Below, piece by piece: positions 8,521 to 17,519 of a stretch of 64,000 nt of DNA. Made by a program: the position numbers and the translations under genes. The notes beneath the pieces are model-generated. The model saw nothing but the letters and a program-made list of their open reading frames with translations. It searched no databases and was not told the DNA's origin. The DNA comes from Hasllibacter sp. MH4015 (GTDB taxonomy: Bacteria; Pseudomonadota; Alphaproteobacteria; Rhodobacterales; Rhodobacteraceae). Each line of letters begins with the position of its first letter. Position 1 is the stretch's first letter. Location: positions 1,116,001-1,180,000 of the forward strand of contig NZ_JAHTBK010000001.1 of the NCBI RefSeq assembly GCF_020177575.1. The letters are read 5' to 3'.

Positions 8521-9657
8521 TCAAAGGTCCATGTGGAATTCGTCGACCAAATGCTCGACCACGCTGCGCATCCCCGCGTCATGGTCGCCACCCGCGTTCC
8601 GGATCCCCTGGTACACCTTGCGCTGTCGGTCGGCGCTGGTCTCGGTGGCCATGCTATGCAGGCGCTCAAGCTCCTCCCGGCAGCCAAGGATTTCGGCATC
8701 CTCCTCCACCAAAGCGATCAGTTCCTTGACCAGCACGCCCATGTCCACGATCTCCCCGCGTCCGAAATCGATCAGCCCTTCGGACACGCCGTAGCGTTGC
8801 GCGCGCCAGCGGTTTTCGTTGATGAGGAACCGGTCATACACCCGCCAGCGTTGATTGTTCTGGCGCAGCCGCATCAGCATCCGGACGAGGCACTGGATCA
8901 GGGCCGACAGCGCCAGCTGATCCTCCAGCCGGGGGGACACGTCGCAGATCCGCGTCTCCAGCGTCGGGAAATTCGCTGACGGGCGCAGGTCCCACCAGAT
9001 TTTTGACGTATCCTCGATCACCTCCAGCCCGAGCAGCACCTCGACGGAGCGGCGGAACTCCCCGAAGGAGGAGAATTCGGGCGGCAACCCCGTGCGCGGA
9101 AGATTGTCGAACACGGTCAGCCGGTAGGATGCGAGGCCGGTATCACGCCCCTGCCAGAAGGGAGAGGACGTCGAAAGCGCCAGGAGATGCGGCAGGAAAT
9201 AGGCCAGCTGCCCCATGATGTCGATGCGCACGTTCTCGGCGGGCAGGCCCACGTGGCAATGGGCCCCGCAGATCAACATGCGCTGCACGACGCCGCCCAG
9301 ATCGCGCGCCAACTGGTTATAGCGGTCGCGGTCGGTGTGGGGCTGGTCCTTCCAATCGGCGAAGGGATGGCAGGACACGGCGATGGGCGCGAGGTTGAAG
9401 CGTTCGGCGCAATCCGCAACGGTGGCGCGCAGGCGGCCAAGATCGGCGCGGGCGTCGGCGATCGTCGGGCAGATCCCGGTGCCGACCTCGATCTGGCATT
9501 GCAGGAATTCCGGGCTGACCTGCCCGGCCAGCTTGTCGACGCAGGCGGCCATCAAACCGTCGGGCGCTTCGGCCAATTCATAGGTATCGCGATCCACGAG
9601 GAGGTATTCCTCCTCCAACCCGAGGGTGAAGTGGTCGTCATCGAAGCTATAGGCCAT
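8521..9657 (-). CDS. YbdK-type carboxylate-amine ligase (glutamate-cysteine ligase 2 family)
   Basis: 378 residues from the ATG at 9657, chosen for a GGGAGGG site; an extension to 9861 is not supported. The start [13 protein letters not shown] is the GCS2 signature, and the core holds GAHCHVG and LETRICDV. E. coli YbdK has weak gamma-glutamylcysteine ligase activity; the natural substrates of most members are not known. It separates the valine genes from mmsA and has its own start region, so it need not belong to that pathway. Confidence 0.88.
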   Translation of the reverse strand: MAYSFDDDHFTLGLEEEYLLVDRDTYELAEAPDGLMAACVDKLAGQVSPEFLQCQIEVGTGICPTIADARADLGRLRATVADCAERFNLAPIAVSCHPFADWKDQPHTDRDRYNQLARDLGGVVQRMLICGAHCHVGLPAENVRIDIMGQLAYFLPHLLALSTSSPFWQGRDTGLASYRLTVFDNLPRTGLPPEFSSFGEFRRSVEVLLGLEVIEDTSKIWWDLRPSANFPTLETRICDVSPRLEDQLALSALIQCLVRMLMRLRQNNQRWRVYDRFLINENRWRAQRYGVSEGLIDFGRGEIVDMGVLVKELIALVEEDAEILGCREELERLHSMATETSADRQRKVYQGIRNAGGDHDAGMRSVVEHLVDEFHMDL

Positions 9658-9873
9658 GGCATCCCTCCCGCATCCCATGCAGCGTGGGCCGGGGCAGGGG
9701 GGCTTGGCAAGTGGGCAGCGGCGCGGTGGGCGGTTTCGAACCACGCAGGCAACGGCCTCGGGTACGGATTCCCCGACCGGTCCGGCACCTGAGGGTAGGG
9801 TTTCCCGCAATCGCGGAACACGGGGGCGGGGCGGTAGGGTGATCTCAACAAAAGCCACCAAGGACCTCGCCCG

Positions 9874-10005
9874 ATGCTGATCCGCTCCATCCTGACCATC
9901 GCCGTCCTCGGCTCCCTCGTCTTCGGAGCCGCCGCGAATGCCGCGCCCCTGGCCGTTCCGGTGACGGGCAGCGCCCCCCAGATTTCCAGCGTGGCCTCGC
10001 GCTGA
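9874..10005 (+). CDS. Small secreted peptide (43 residues), unknown
   Basis: ATG at 9874 after AAGGA, TGA at 10003-10005. The first 27 residues look like a signal peptide: Arg at position 4, a hydrophobic core [15 protein letters not shown], then an ANA-AP cleavage site. Only about 16 residues would remain ([20 protein letters not shown]). A strong terminator begins 33 bases after the stop, so this is a separate transcription unit. That makes a real gene likely although the peptide resembles nothing I know. Confidence 0.6.
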   Translation: MLIRSILTIAVLGSLVFGAAANAAPLAVPVTGSAPQISSVASR

Positions 10006-10037
10006 TCCCCCACGACCCTCCCTCCCTGTTGGACTTG

Positions 10038-10068
10038 CCCCCGGAGCCTGCTCCGGGGGTTCTTTTTT
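10038..10068 (+). terminator. Intrinsic terminator of the small secreted peptide gene
   Basis: Arms CCCCCGGAG (10038-10046) and CTCCGGGGG (10051-10059) followed by TTCTTTTTT. Confidence 0.9.
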
Positions 10069-10172
10069 GCGCCGGGGGCAGGGCGTATCACGCGTGATAA
10101 ATCGCGTAAGTCATTGAAATACTTTGAAGTCGAATGTGATTTTAACGGAATGTTAACCCGTCGGAGAGCCGC

Positions 10173-10598
10173 TCAATCCTCCGCCACACGGCGCTTCAAT
10201 TCGGCGATGCGCGTCTCCGCACAGCCTACGAGGGCCAGTGCCTCCGCCTCATCCTCAATCATCGCAAGCGCGGGTCCACCCACGCCGTCCCAGCTTTTGT
10301 AGACCATTTCGGCCATGCGGCGGGCGATGGGCGTGGGGCAGAAATAGACCAGCATCGACGGCATGATGGGCAGGCCCAGTTCCCCGGCCTTGCGGGCCTG
10401 GAGCGCCATAAGGCGGGGAAAATCCTGTTCCACCTCCGTGACCTGTGACAGGTCGATCAGGTGCTTCTGCCCCGGCGCGGCGTCGGGATGCTGCGCGAAT
10501 TGGGCAAAGACGCGGCCCGTCTCCTCGATCTCGGCCCGACCGATATAGGTGATGACAACCAGGCCGCGATCGGGGAAGATTTGATAATTCAAGGACAT
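10173..10598 (-). CDS. Hypothetical protein, STAS/SpoIIAA-like size and pattern
   Basis: 141 residues from the ATG at 10598 (a TTG three codons upstream is less likely). The start LNYQIFPDRGLVVITYIG, an early acidic helix and KHLIDLSQVTEV about residue 50 recall the alternating beta-alpha layout of SpoIIAA/STAS-like domains, but no decisive motif is present. It lies downstream of mmsA in the same direction with a 56-bp gap. No function proposed. Confidence 0.6.
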   Translation of the reverse strand: MSLNYQIFPDRGLVVITYIGRAEIEETGRVFAQFAQHPDAAPGQKHLIDLSQVTEVEQDFPRLMALQARKAGELGLPIMPSMLVYFCPTPIARRMAEMVYKSWDGVGGPALAMIEDEAEALALVGCAETRIAELKRRVAED

Positions 10599-10654
10599 AG
10601 ACGACAATTAACCACGGACGCCCCGCCCCCCGCAAGGGGCGCGGCGCGGGGGAC

Positions 10655-12151
10655 TTATTCCATCACGGGAATGGTGAATTCCCCGCCTTCCTTGATGCCC
10701 GAGGGCCAGCGGGAGGTGACGGTCTTGGTCTTGGTGTAGAAGCGGAAGGCGTCCGGTCCGTGCTGATTCAGGTCGCCAAAGGCCGATTTCTTCCATCCCC
10801 CGAAGGTGTGATAGGCCAGCGGCACGGGGATCGGGACGTTGATGCCCACCATGCCCACGTTCACACGAGACGCGAAGTCCCGCGCCGCGTCACCGTCCCG
10901 GGTGAAAATCGCGGTGCCGTTGCCGTACTGGTTGTCCATCGCAAGTTTCAGGGCTTCCTCGTAAGATCCCGCGCGCAAGGTGCTGAGGACCGGGCCGAAG
11001 ATCTCCTGCTGGTAGATGTCCATGTCGGGCGTCACGCGGTCGAAGAGGTGGGGACCGACGAAAAAGCCATCCTCGTAACCTTGGAGCGAGAAGTCGCGAC
11101 CATCGACGACCAGCTCCGCCCCCTGTTCGACGCCGGAATTGACCAGCTTGAGGATGTTGTCCTTCGCCATCGGCGTGACGACAGGGCCATAATCCACGTC
11201 ATCGCCCGAGGTGTAGGGGCCGACCTTCAGCGCCTCGACCTTCGGGACCAGCTTCTCGATCAGGCGATCCGCCGTCTCCTCCCCCACCGGGACGGCGACG
11301 GAGATTGCCATGCAACGCTCACCCGCCGCGCCGTAGCCCGCACCCACAAGCGCATCGGCGGCCTGATCCAGATCCGCGTCGGGCATGATGATCATGTGGT
11401 TCTTGGCCCCGCCGAAGCATTGCACGCGCTTCCCGTTGGCGCAGCCACGGCTGTAGATATATTCGGCGATCGGCGTGGAGCCGACGAAGCCGATGCCCGC
11501 GATGGTCTCATTATCCAGGATCGCATCGACGCTTTCCTTGTCGCCGTTGACGACCTGCAGGACGCCATCGGGCAGGCCCGCCTCTTGCAGCAATTCCGCC
11601 AGCATCATCGGAACGGACGGATCGCGTTCGGACGGCTTGAGGATGAAGGCGTTGCCGCAAACGAGCGCGGGGGCCATTTTCCACATCGGGATCATGGCGG
11701 GGAAGTTGAAGGGCGTGATCCCTGCCGCCACGCCGATCGGCTGGCGCATGGAATACATGTCGATGCCGGGGCCAGCGGCGTCGGTGAATTCGCCCTTGAG
11801 GTGATGCGGGGCGCCGATGCAGAATTCCACCACTTCTAGGCCGCGCTGCACGTCGCCCTTGGCATCGGGGATCGTCTTGCCGTGTTCGCGGCTGAGCGCC
11901 TCGGCCAGTTTGTCCATGTCGCGGTGCAGAAGCTGCACGAAAGCCATCATCACGCGCGCCCGGCGCTGCGGGTTCATCGCGGCCCAGGCGGGTTGCGCGG
12001 CGGCGGCGTCGGCCACGGCCTGATCCAACTCCGCCTTCGAGGCAAGGGCGACCTGCGCCTGAACCTCACCGGTGGCCGGGTTCCACACATCCGCCGTCCG
12101 GCCCGAGCCGGCGACATGGCTGCCGTTGATCCAATGTCCGATCTGCTGCAT
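10655..12151 (-). CDS. mmsA: CoA-acylating methylmalonate-semialdehyde dehydrogenase
   Basis: 498 residues from the ATG at 12151, which has a GGAGAG site. Converts methylmalonate semialdehyde, NAD+ and CoA to propionyl-CoA, the final step after MmsB. Aldehyde-dehydrogenase motifs: GITPFNFPAM at about 144-153, the NAD loop GFVGSTPIAEYIY, catalytic Cys280 in GAAGERCMA, and NPYGNG-like DNQYGNGTAIFT. Length is typical of MmsA. Divergent from a LysR gene across 96 bp, which makes LysR control likely. Confidence 0.94.
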   Translation of the reverse strand: MQQIGHWINGSHVAGSGRTADVWNPATGEVQAQVALASKAELDQAVADAAAAQPAWAAMNPQRRARVMMAFVQLLHRDMDKLAEALSREHGKTIPDAKGDVQRGLEVVEFCIGAPHHLKGEFTDAAGPGIDMYSMRQPIGVAAGITPFNFPAMIPMWKMAPALVCGNAFILKPSERDPSVPMMLAELLQEAGLPDGVLQVVNGDKESVDAILDNETIAGIGFVGSTPIAEYIYSRGCANGKRVQCFGGAKNHMIIMPDADLDQAADALVGAGYGAAGERCMAISVAVPVGEETADRLIEKLVPKVEALKVGPYTSGDDVDYGPVVTPMAKDNILKLVNSGVEQGAELVVDGRDFSLQGYEDGFFVGPHLFDRVTPDMDIYQQEIFGPVLSTLRAGSYEEALKLAMDNQYGNGTAIFTRDGDAARDFASRVNVGMVGINVPIPVPLAYHTFGGWKKSAFGDLNQHGPDAFRFYTKTKTVTSRWPSGIKEGGEFTIPVME

Positions 12152-12247
12152 CTGATCTCTCCCCAATAAACGTTATGCGCAGCTTACCCTTGCATTCTCG
12201 CCGGGAAAAGAGACAGGTTCGCAGGATCATTTTGCGGAAATACAAGA

Positions 12248-13141
12248 ATGAACTGGGACGATCTGCGTGTATTCCTGGCCACGGCGCGGGCCGAAAGCCT
12301 GACGGCGGCCAAGGGCGCGCTGCGGATGGACCCGGCCACCATCGCCCGCCGGATCGCGCGTCTGGAGGAGGCGGCGGGCGCGAGCCTGTTCCTGAAATCG
12401 CCACAGGGCTACCGCCTGAGCGAGGCAGGCCAGCGCCTTCTGACCCATGCGGAGGAGGCGGAGGGCGCGTTGGCGCGCGGCGTGGGGGCCCTGACGGGGG
12501 CGGGGGAGCGCCTGTCGGGCGCGATCCGCATCGGTGCGCCGGACGGGTGTGCCACCTATCTTCTGCCGCAGGTCTGCGCGCGGATCGCGGAGAGCCACCC
12601 GGATCTGGACCTGCAAATCCTCGCCCTGCCGCGGATCGTGAACCTGTCCCGGCGGGAGGCTGATCTGGCGATCAGCGTCTCACGCCCGCAGACGGATAAA
12701 TTACTGGCGGAGAAGTTGGGGGATTATCGCCTGTCGCTGGCCGCGTCCAAGGACTGGCTGGCGCGAAACGGCGCGCCGCGCGGGGTAGCGGACCTCCGCG
12801 ATGCGCGGATGATCGGCTATATCCCGGACATGATCTTCGATGCGGAGTTGGATTACCTCTCCGCCCTCGGGGTGGTGCGGGTGCCGCTCACCTCCACCTC
12901 GATCTCGGTTCAATTGCAGATGGCGCGCGCGGGGGGCGGGTTGGCGGTGGTCCACGATTTCGCCCTGCCGGCCGCCCCGGAACTGGTGCGGGTCCTGCCC
13001 GGCGATGTCGCGCTCACGCGGACCTTCTGGCTGACCCGCCATGCGGGGCAACGGGACGCGCGGCTGGACCGGGTGGCGGGGCTTCTGGGCGATGGCATCC
13101 GGGGTGAGATCGCGCGGCTGGAGGCGCAGAGCCTTGGCTAA
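12248..13141 (+). CDS. LysR-family transcriptional regulator, likely controls mmsA
   Basis: 297 residues. The amino-terminal winged helix-turn-helix (MNWDDLRVFLATARAESLTAAK, then IARRIARLEEAAGASLF) is clear, and a ligand-binding domain begins near residue 90. LysR proteins usually activate a divergent neighbour and repress themselves. Here the neighbour is mmsA. The 96-bp shared region contains an imperfect ATTT-TGCGG-AAAT dyad at 12229-12241, a possible site only. The inducer is unknown; a valine intermediate would fit. Confidence 0.9.
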   Translation: MNWDDLRVFLATARAESLTAAKGALRMDPATIARRIARLEEAAGASLFLKSPQGYRLSEAGQRLLTHAEEAEGALARGVGALTGAGERLSGAIRIGAPDGCATYLLPQVCARIAESHPDLDLQILALPRIVNLSRREADLAISVSRPQTDKLLAEKLGDYRLSLAASKDWLARNGAPRGVADLRDARMIGYIPDMIFDAELDYLSALGVVRVPLTSTSISVQLQMARAGGGLAVVHDFALPAAPELVRVLPGDVALTRTFWLTRHAGQRDARLDRVAGLLGDGIRGEIARLEAQSLG

Positions 13142-13225
13142 ATGGCGCAAAACCTTGACAGAACGCCCCGTGCCGGGGGACGCTTGCCCATGCAATCGAG
13201 CCACAGGTGGTAAAGGAGCGTTCCC

Positions 13226-13660
13226 ATGCTGGTCCAAGAAATCCTGAAGGACAAAAGCGGTGACGGCGTGGTGTCGGTGGCACCGGGCTCCAGCGTCGGG
13301 GATGCGGCCAAGATCCTGTCGGCCAAGCGGATCGGCGCGGTCGTGGTGTCGTCGGACGGCACCTCCATGAACGGCATCTTGTCGGAACGCGACATCGTGC
13401 GCGCCATAGGGGCGACCGGCCCGGGCTGCCTGAGCGATCCGGTGGAAAAGTTGATGACATCCAAGATCATCTCCGCCACGCGGGACGAGACCGTGGACAG
13501 CGTGCTCAAGAAGATGACCGAGGGGCGGTTCCGCCACATGCCCGTGATGGACGGGGCGGAGATGATCGGCCTGATCTCCATCGGTGACGTGGTGAAGGCG
13601 CAATTGGCCGAGCTTTCGATGGAAAAGGCCGCACTTGAAGGCATGATAAAGGGCTTCTGA
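13226..13660 (+). CDS. CBS-domain pair protein
   Basis: 144 residues made of two CBS repeats: the first about 10-60 (VSVAPGSSVGDAAKILSAKRIGAVVV, then GILSERDIVRAIG), the second about 75-130 (ISATRDETVDSVLKKMTEGRFRHMPV, then GLISIGDVVKAQL). Such stand-alone pairs bind adenine nucleotides and regulate partner proteins. GGAGCG site before the ATG. The partner cannot be inferred; the flanking genes are a LysR regulator and coaD. Confidence 0.9.
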   Translation: MLVQEILKDKSGDGVVSVAPGSSVGDAAKILSAKRIGAVVVSSDGTSMNGILSERDIVRAIGATGPGCLSDPVEKLMTSKIISATRDETVDSVLKKMTEGRFRHMPVMDGAEMIGLISIGDVVKAQLAELSMEKAALEGMIKGF

Positions 13661-13752
13661 CCGCCGACGCCCCGCCGCCCGTCCCCTGACTCGGTTGCAA
13701 CCGGCGCGCCAATCGTGTTTGCCTCCGTCGCGACGCACGAGGGAGGGCGCCG

Positions 13753-14247
13753 ATGCGCACAGGGCTTTATCCGGGGACATTCGACCCGATCACGCTTGGC
13801 CATGTCGATGTGATCAAGCGGGCCTGCAAGCTGGTCGACAAGCTGGTGATCGGCATCGCGATCAACCGCGACAAGGGGCCGTTGTTCGACCTCGATGAAC
13901 GCGTCGCGATGGTTGAGGCCGAATGCGCCAAGATGACCGATGCCTTCGGGACGGAGATCGTGGCCCACCCGTTCGAGAACCTGCTGATCGACTGCGCCGT
14001 GGACGTGGGGGCGGAATTCATCATCCGCGGCCTGCGCGCGGTGGCGGATTTCGAATACGAATTCCAGATGGTCGGCATGAACCGGAAGCTGAACGCCGAC
14101 ATCACCACCGTCTTCCTGATGGCAGAGGCCGAACACCAGGCCATTGCGTCGAAACTCGTCAAGGAAATCGCGCGCCTTGGCGGGGACGTCTCCCCCTTCG
14201 TGACGCCCGCCGTCCACAAAGCGCTGAACGAGAAATATGCCCGCTGA
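13753..14247 (+). CDS. coaD: Phosphopantetheine adenylyltransferase
   Basis: 164 residues, the usual length. Joins 4'-phosphopantetheine and ATP to give dephospho-CoA, the fourth step of coenzyme A synthesis. The nucleotidyltransferase signature YPGTFDPITLGH (TxGH at 14-17) and the RGLRAVADFEYEFQM block near 90-104 are both present. GGGAGGGCG precedes the ATG. Two cyclophilin genes follow 51 bp later. Confidence 0.96.
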   Translation: MRTGLYPGTFDPITLGHVDVIKRACKLVDKLVIGIAINRDKGPLFDLDERVAMVEAECAKMTDAFGTEIVAHPFENLLIDCAVDVGAEFIIRGLRAVADFEYEFQMVGMNRKLNADITTVFLMAEAEHQAIASKLVKEIARLGGDVSPFVTPAVHKALNEKYAR

Positions 14248-14298
14248 GGCGGGACATCCCGGACACTTCACACAACAGACATCTCAAGGAGAGCCAAA

Positions 14299-14799
14299 TT
14301 GGCCGATATCAAAGACCCCGAAAACACGATCCTCATGGAACTCAAGGACGGCACCGTCACGATTGAGCTGATGGCCGATGTCGCGCCCGAACACACCAAC
14401 CGGATGAAGGAGCTGGCCCGCGAAGGTGCCTATGACGGCGTGGTCTTTCACCGGGTGATCGACGGCTTCATGGCGCAAACCGGCGACGTGCAGCACGGCA
14501 AGGACGGCGGCAATCTGCGCATGGCGGGGACCGGCGGGTCGGACAAGCCGGATCTGCCGGCGGAATTCTCCAAACTGCCCCATGCACGCGGCACCCTTGG
14601 CGCGGCGCGATCCTCCAATCCCAATTCCGCCAACAGCCAGTTCTTCATCAACTTCAAGGACAACGATTTCCTCAACGGTCAATACACGGTCTATGGCCGC
14701 GTCATCGACGGGATGGAGCATGTGGACGCGATCACCCGGGGGGAGCCGCCCGCGAACCCCGACAAGATGATCTCCGTCAAGGTGGCCGCCGATGCGTAA
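14299..14799 (+). CDS. Cytoplasmic cyclophilin-type peptidyl-prolyl isomerase
   Basis: 166 residues starting with TTG, supported by an AAGGAGAG site six bases upstream and by homology beginning at the next residues. Cyclophilin motifs: YDGVVFHRVIDGFMAQTGD, SNPNSANSQFFINF and LNGQYTVYGRVIDGMEHVD. There is no signal peptide, so it acts in the cytoplasm on proline bonds during folding. Its last codons overlap the next gene by 8 bases. Confidence 0.93.
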   Translation: MADIKDPENTILMELKDGTVTIELMADVAPEHTNRMKELAREGAYDGVVFHRVIDGFMAQTGDVQHGKDGGNLRMAGTGGSDKPDLPAEFSKLPHARGTLGAARSSNPNSANSQFFINFKDNDFLNGQYTVYGRVIDGMEHVDAITRGEPPANPDKMISVKVAADA

Positions 14800-15397
14800 G
14801 GGGCTGGTCCTTGCGATGATCGTGGCGGGCGCGGCGACGCAGGCCGCGGCCACCGGGCTGGAGATCGATATCGCGGGCGAAGGCGAAGGCACGATCATCA
14901 TCGACCTGTTCGAGGAGACCGCCCCGCTTCATGTGGAGCGGATCGTGACCCTGGCCGAGGAAGGCGCCTATGACAACGTGGTCTTTCACCGGGTGATCGA
15001 CGGCTTCATGGCGCAGACGGGCGACGTCGAATTCGGGCGCATCGGCATGGACATGCGCTATGCCGGGCGGGGTGGGTCGGAATATCCCGATCTTCCCGCT
15101 GAATTCTCGGACCTGAGCTTTGAGAGGGGCACCATCGGCATGGCCCGCGCGCAGCGGCCCGACAGCGCCAACTCGCAGTTCTTCATCATGTTCGAGCCCG
15201 CCGCGCATCTCAACGGCAGCTACACGATCGTGGGGCAGGTGGTCGAAGGCATGGAGCATGTCGATCTGATCCGCCGGGGCCGGGGACGGAACGGTGCCGT
15301 GGTGGGGGAGCCGGATCGCATGGTCGCGGTTCGCGTCCGCGCCGATGATCCCGTGCCGCCGCCGCCCGAGGACGAAGAGGCCGAGGTGACGGAGTAA
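14792..15397 (+). CDS. Exported cyclophilin-type peptidyl-prolyl isomerase
   Basis: 201 residues with a signal peptide (RKGLVLAMIVAGAATQAAA), so a periplasmic partner of the preceding enzyme. Same core motifs: YDNVVFHRVIDGFMAQTGD, RPDSANSQFFIMF, LNGSYTIVGQVVEGMEHVD. The ATG overlaps the end of the first gene, so the two are translationally coupled. The tail after residue 185 is Pro/Glu rich and probably disordered. Confidence 0.93.
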   Translation: MRKGLVLAMIVAGAATQAAATGLEIDIAGEGEGTIIIDLFEETAPLHVERIVTLAEEGAYDNVVFHRVIDGFMAQTGDVEFGRIGMDMRYAGRGGSEYPDLPAEFSDLSFERGTIGMARAQRPDSANSQFFIMFEPAAHLNGSYTIVGQVVEGMEHVDLIRRGRGRNGAVVGEPDRMVAVRVRADDPVPPPPEDEEAEVTE

Positions 15398-15460
15398 CCT
15401 CTCGCCCGCGCACATCTGCGTGAAAGGGGCTGTGACCCGCCTCGTCCGCCTGACATCCTG

Positions 15461-15497
15461 AACGGGCGCGTCCGAGCGAACGGCGCGCCCGTTTCTT
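15461..15497 (+). terminator. Terminator of the coaD-cyclophilin unit
   Basis: Arms AACGGGCGCG (15461-15470) and CGCGCCCGTT (15484-15493) around a 13-base loop, followed by TTCTT. The U-tract is short. Confidence 0.7.
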
Positions 15498-15513
15498 GTG
15501 GGAGGGGACGCAG

Positions 15514-16488
15514 ATGATGATGGGACATTTGAAACCGTTGGCGCTGGCCGCCGCTCTGCTGGCCGCACCTGCCGTGGCCCAGGGCATCGACCCGACCGCC
15601 GGCTGGCCCAACACCGATTTCAGCACCGCGATTGTCGATCTGTCGGAGGTCCGCTCCGGCGGGGTGCCGCGCGATGGTATCCCCGCGCTCGACATGCCCC
15701 GGATGATCGACGCCGCGCGCGAAGACGGCCTCGCGGGCGCGGAGCCGGTTCTGACCGTCGCCTTCGAGGGCACCGCCGCGCGCGCCTATCCCCTGCGCTA
15801 CCTGACCTGGCACGAAATCGTGAATGATGAAGTGGGCGGGTTCCCCTTTGCCGTCACCTATTGTCCTTTGTGCAACTCCGCCATGGTGTTCGACCGGCGC
15901 GTGGGGGGCGAGGTGCTCAGCTTCGGGGTGTCGGGCAATTTGCGCCATTCCGACATGATCATGTTCGACCGTCAGACCGAAAGCTGGTGGCAACAGGCGG
16001 TCGGAGAGGGGATTGTGGGCGTCCATGCGGGCACGGAGCTGGTGCAGCTGCCGGGCTGGCTGGAAAGCTGGGAATCGTTCCGTGCCGCCTATCCCGACGG
16101 TGTCGTCATGGCCGAACCGCGCGGATTTCGCAGGCCTTATGGGCGCAACCCCTACGTGGGCTACGATACGGAGAATTGGCCGTTCCTCTATTCGGGGGAG
16201 GAGCCGCCCCACGGCATCAGCCCGCTGGCCCGCGTGGTGCGGGTGGGCGACCGCGCCTGGACGCTGGAGCGCCTGTCGCAGGTGGGGGAAGTGACGGAGG
16301 CGGGGGTGACGATCACGTGGGAAGCGGGCGCGGCCTCCGCCCTCGACGCGGCGCGGATCGCCGACGGGCGCGATGTGGGCCAGATCCGCGTGCGTAACGC
16401 CGCGGGCCAGGACCTGCCCCACGACGTCATGTTCGCGTTCGCCTTCCACGCCTTCTGGCCGGACGGCACCTGGATGCTGGGGGGTTGA
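15514..16488 (+). CDS. DUF3179 protein, exported
   Basis: 324 residues from the ATG at 15514, preceded by GGGAGGGG; the signal peptide ends near AVAQG. The conserved TYCPLCNSAMVFDRRV (a CPLC pair about residue 120), then FGVSGNLRHSDMIMFDRQTESWWQQ, is the DUF3179 hallmark. Function is not known. Two nearby cysteines could bind a metal or form a disulfide. It stops 4 bases from the convergent porin gene. Confidence 0.85.
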   Translation: MMMGHLKPLALAAALLAAPAVAQGIDPTAGWPNTDFSTAIVDLSEVRSGGVPRDGIPALDMPRMIDAAREDGLAGAEPVLTVAFEGTAARAYPLRYLTWHEIVNDEVGGFPFAVTYCPLCNSAMVFDRRVGGEVLSFGVSGNLRHSDMIMFDRQTESWWQQAVGEGIVGVHAGTELVQLPGWLESWESFRAAYPDGVVMAEPRGFRRPYGRNPYVGYDTENWPFLYSGEEPPHGISPLARVVRVGDRAWTLERLSQVGEVTEAGVTITWEAGAASALDAARIADGRDVGQIRVRNAAGQDLPHDVMFAFAFHAFWPDGTWMLGG

Positions 16489-16492
16489 AGGC

Positions 16493-17359
16493 CTACTCCA
16501 TCACGCCGCCGGACAGGGCCGACCAGTTTTCGAGGTAGCCGAGATCCGCCATCGTGGTCATGGGCCCCTGGCCACCGAAGCGGTAGGTGGCTCCGAGCGA
16601 GATTGTGTTGTCACGCATCTCCTCACCACCACTTTCGTCCTGGAAGAGCCGGGTTTGCGTGATCTCAGCGTGCAGGAAGAGGTTCTGTACGCTGGGGACA
16701 TCGAAATCCATCCGGACGGAGAAGGTGCTCGCTTCCATGTCATCCCCGTCCATCCGTCCGTTTGCATCCGCGAACGATCCGGTCAGAGTGACAAAGTCGG
16801 ACAGGTCATAACTTGCGCCCAGAAGATAGAAGTCCGCGTCGTGAATGGAATCGTCACCACCCCCATCGGTGCCGCCCGGCCCCCCGATCTGACCGATCTG
16901 CACAAAGGCGGTGACGTTCTGCGGAAGACGATAGCTGCCTTCGATGCCCCAGAATTCACGTTCACTCGTTCGATTGTTGGCATCGTTATCCTGGATCGTC
17001 TCGAACGCGCCGTAGAACGCACCAATGACAAACGTTCCGCCGACATAGCCACCGCGAACAGCATAGCGATAGCTGCTGAGATAGGCGTCCTCCACCGTCT
17101 GATCATCGAGGTCCGTTTCGGCGCTGCTGAATTCCAGCTGCCCGTAGACCATGTCATTCCAAAGGTATCCGATCGTGCCGGTATAGCGATGCAACGTGTT
17201 GTCGAAGGGTTCGTTCGTCGGGCTACCTACGATCGGATTTTGTGCGACATTGCTCAGATGAGTGTCGCTGAACGTGAAGCCCGCCGAGCCATAGACCTGC
17301 GCCTGGGCCGCGACGGTGCCGAGCGCGAGGAGGCTCGTGGAGAGAATCAGGGTCCGCAT
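16493..17359 (-). CDS. Outer-membrane beta-barrel / porin-like protein
   Basis: 288 residues from the ATG at 17359 with a GAAGGAT site. Signal peptide MRTLILSTSLLALGTVAAQA with cleavage before QVYGSAGF. The mature part is acidic, free of long hydrophobic helices and shows alternating strands such as YTGTIGYLWNDMVYGQLEF and YAVRGGYVGGTFVIGAFYG, ending in an ISLGATYRFGG strand. These are features of a barrel in the outer membrane. The last 25 residues after the YRF strand are unusual for a porin, whose final residue is normally aromatic. Confidence 0.75.
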   Translation of the reverse strand: MRTLILSTSLLALGTVAAQAQVYGSAGFTFSDTHLSNVAQNPIVGSPTNEPFDNTLHRYTGTIGYLWNDMVYGQLEFSSAETDLDDQTVEDAYLSSYRYAVRGGYVGGTFVIGAFYGAFETIQDNDANNRTSEREFWGIEGSYRLPQNVTAFVQIGQIGGPGGTDGGGDDSIHDADFYLLGASYDLSDFVTLTGSFADANGRMDGDDMEASTFSVRMDFDVPSVQNLFLHAEITQTRLFQDESGGEEMRDNTISLGATYRFGGQGPMTTMADLGYLENWSALSGGVME

Positions 17360-17519
17360 ATTGAAATCCTTCAAGAAATGGGCAGCTTTCCTGCGGGTAC
17401 TATCGTGCAGAGGTGACCCCACGGCAATCGCCCCGTAGCCAACAAAACAAGACCTGTGACCGATCTGTCTCACCACGGATCGCCTTGACCGCGGCGGGCG
17501 CGGGGACTAGCCCGGGGCC

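Noticed and set aside
9720-9860. GC-rich stretch with TTCGAAC-like string considered as a tRNA
   Set aside because: No cloverleaf with acceptor and anticodon arms can be formed around it.
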